Of a stretch of 13,367 nt of DNA, positions 13,228 to 13,367 are shown piece after piece. Numbering within the stretch: position 1 is the stretch's first letter; each line of letters begins with the position of its first letter. A program made the translations under genes and the position numbers. The notes beneath the pieces were generated by a model. That model did not search any database. It had not been told where the DNA came from and saw only the letters and a list, made by a program, of their open reading frames with translations. This DNA comes from Candidatus Kaiserbacteria bacterium (GTDB taxonomy: Bacteria; Patescibacteriota; Minisyncoccia; Phycocordibacterales; UBA12088): assembly GCA_003561715.1 (NCBI GenBank), contig PWVU01000114.1, positions 1 to 13,367 on the forward strand. The letters are read 5' to 3'.

Positions 13228-13367
13228 TTAATCCCGAATAAGCTGCTTCGTATACCCCATCTCCACGAGTTTTTCATATGCGCTCCACACCTCTTCAGGG
13301 ATATCTTGCGGGATTTGGAATCTTCGTTCGCGCAACGGGTATTCTTTAATGCGCTGGAGATCGCCCA
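13228..13367 (-). CDS. C-terminal fragment of an unrecognised protein (runs off the window)
   Basis: The minus-strand frame entering from the right edge gives 45 residues, beginning GDLQRIKEYPLRERRF and ending EMGYTKQLIRD, before a TAA at 13228-13230. Composition is charged and helical with no membrane segment, and codon use resembles the neighbouring genes, so it is probably a real gene end. No family is recognised from this piece. The stretch 13118-13227 to its left holds only the upstream region of the LRV-like gene. Confidence 0.6.
   Translation of the reverse strand, partial: GDLQRIKEYPLRERRFQIPQDIPEEVWSAYEKLVEMGYTKQLIRD

Overview
The window looks like a chromosome segment from a Candidate Phyla Radiation (Patescibacteria) bacterium, most likely a parcubacterium. 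This is an inference from gene style: a short stand-alone PaaX/Cas2-like protein, an O-antigen-ligase/TPR fusion followed by a MurJ-type flippase, a lone single-domain sodium channel, compact spacing, and first genes whose start codons sit almost on their -10 boxes. The standard genetic code fits every intact gene. No marker here fixes the taxon more precisely.

Layout, left to right. 1-225 (-) is a small membrane protein frame broken by one in-frame TAG. 284-2074 (-) is lepA (EF4). 2324-2945 is a cassette-like unit: a PaaX/Cas2-like gene (+) bracketed by two copies of a 36-bp sequence with inverted ends, the first overlapping its promoter and the second starting right after its stop codon. 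3106-7271 (-) is a two-gene operon, an O-antigen-ligase-like membrane protein with TPRs and then murJ, probably for export or assembly of a lipid-linked surface glycan. 7362-8303 (+) holds the RNase P RNA gene. 8325-11080 (-) is a three-gene operon: a DNPH1/RCL-type nucleotide hydrolase, a membrane-anchored DUF192 protein and a membrane-fused spermidine-synthase-like protein. 11240-12049 (+) is a NaChBac/NavMs-type sodium channel. It converges on 12059-13117 (-), a membrane protein with LRV-like repeats. 13228-13367 (-) is the C-terminal end of an unrecognised gene.

The standout is the RNase P RNA, which can be overlooked because it reads as a stretch without genes. The conserved core is all there: P1, P2, P4 with its bulged U, P5, P8, P14 and P18 with GNRA loops, the GCAAGGCC segment and the ACAGAA segment. 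It is spread over about 865 nt because five hairpin-forming inserts sit at peripheral positions. Four are about 105 nt each. Three of these (P3, between P5 and P7, and P12/P13) share the same 16-bp terminal arms and an inner stem that covaries (AGAAA/TTTCT, TGAAA/TTTCA, GGAAA/TTTCC). A fourth insert shares an 11-base core with two of them. The fifth lies in J2/4 beside the catalytic ACAGAA. This looks like a family of palindromic elements colonising one essential ribozyme gene.

The second notable unit is the PaaX/Cas2-like gene between its 36-bp repeats.
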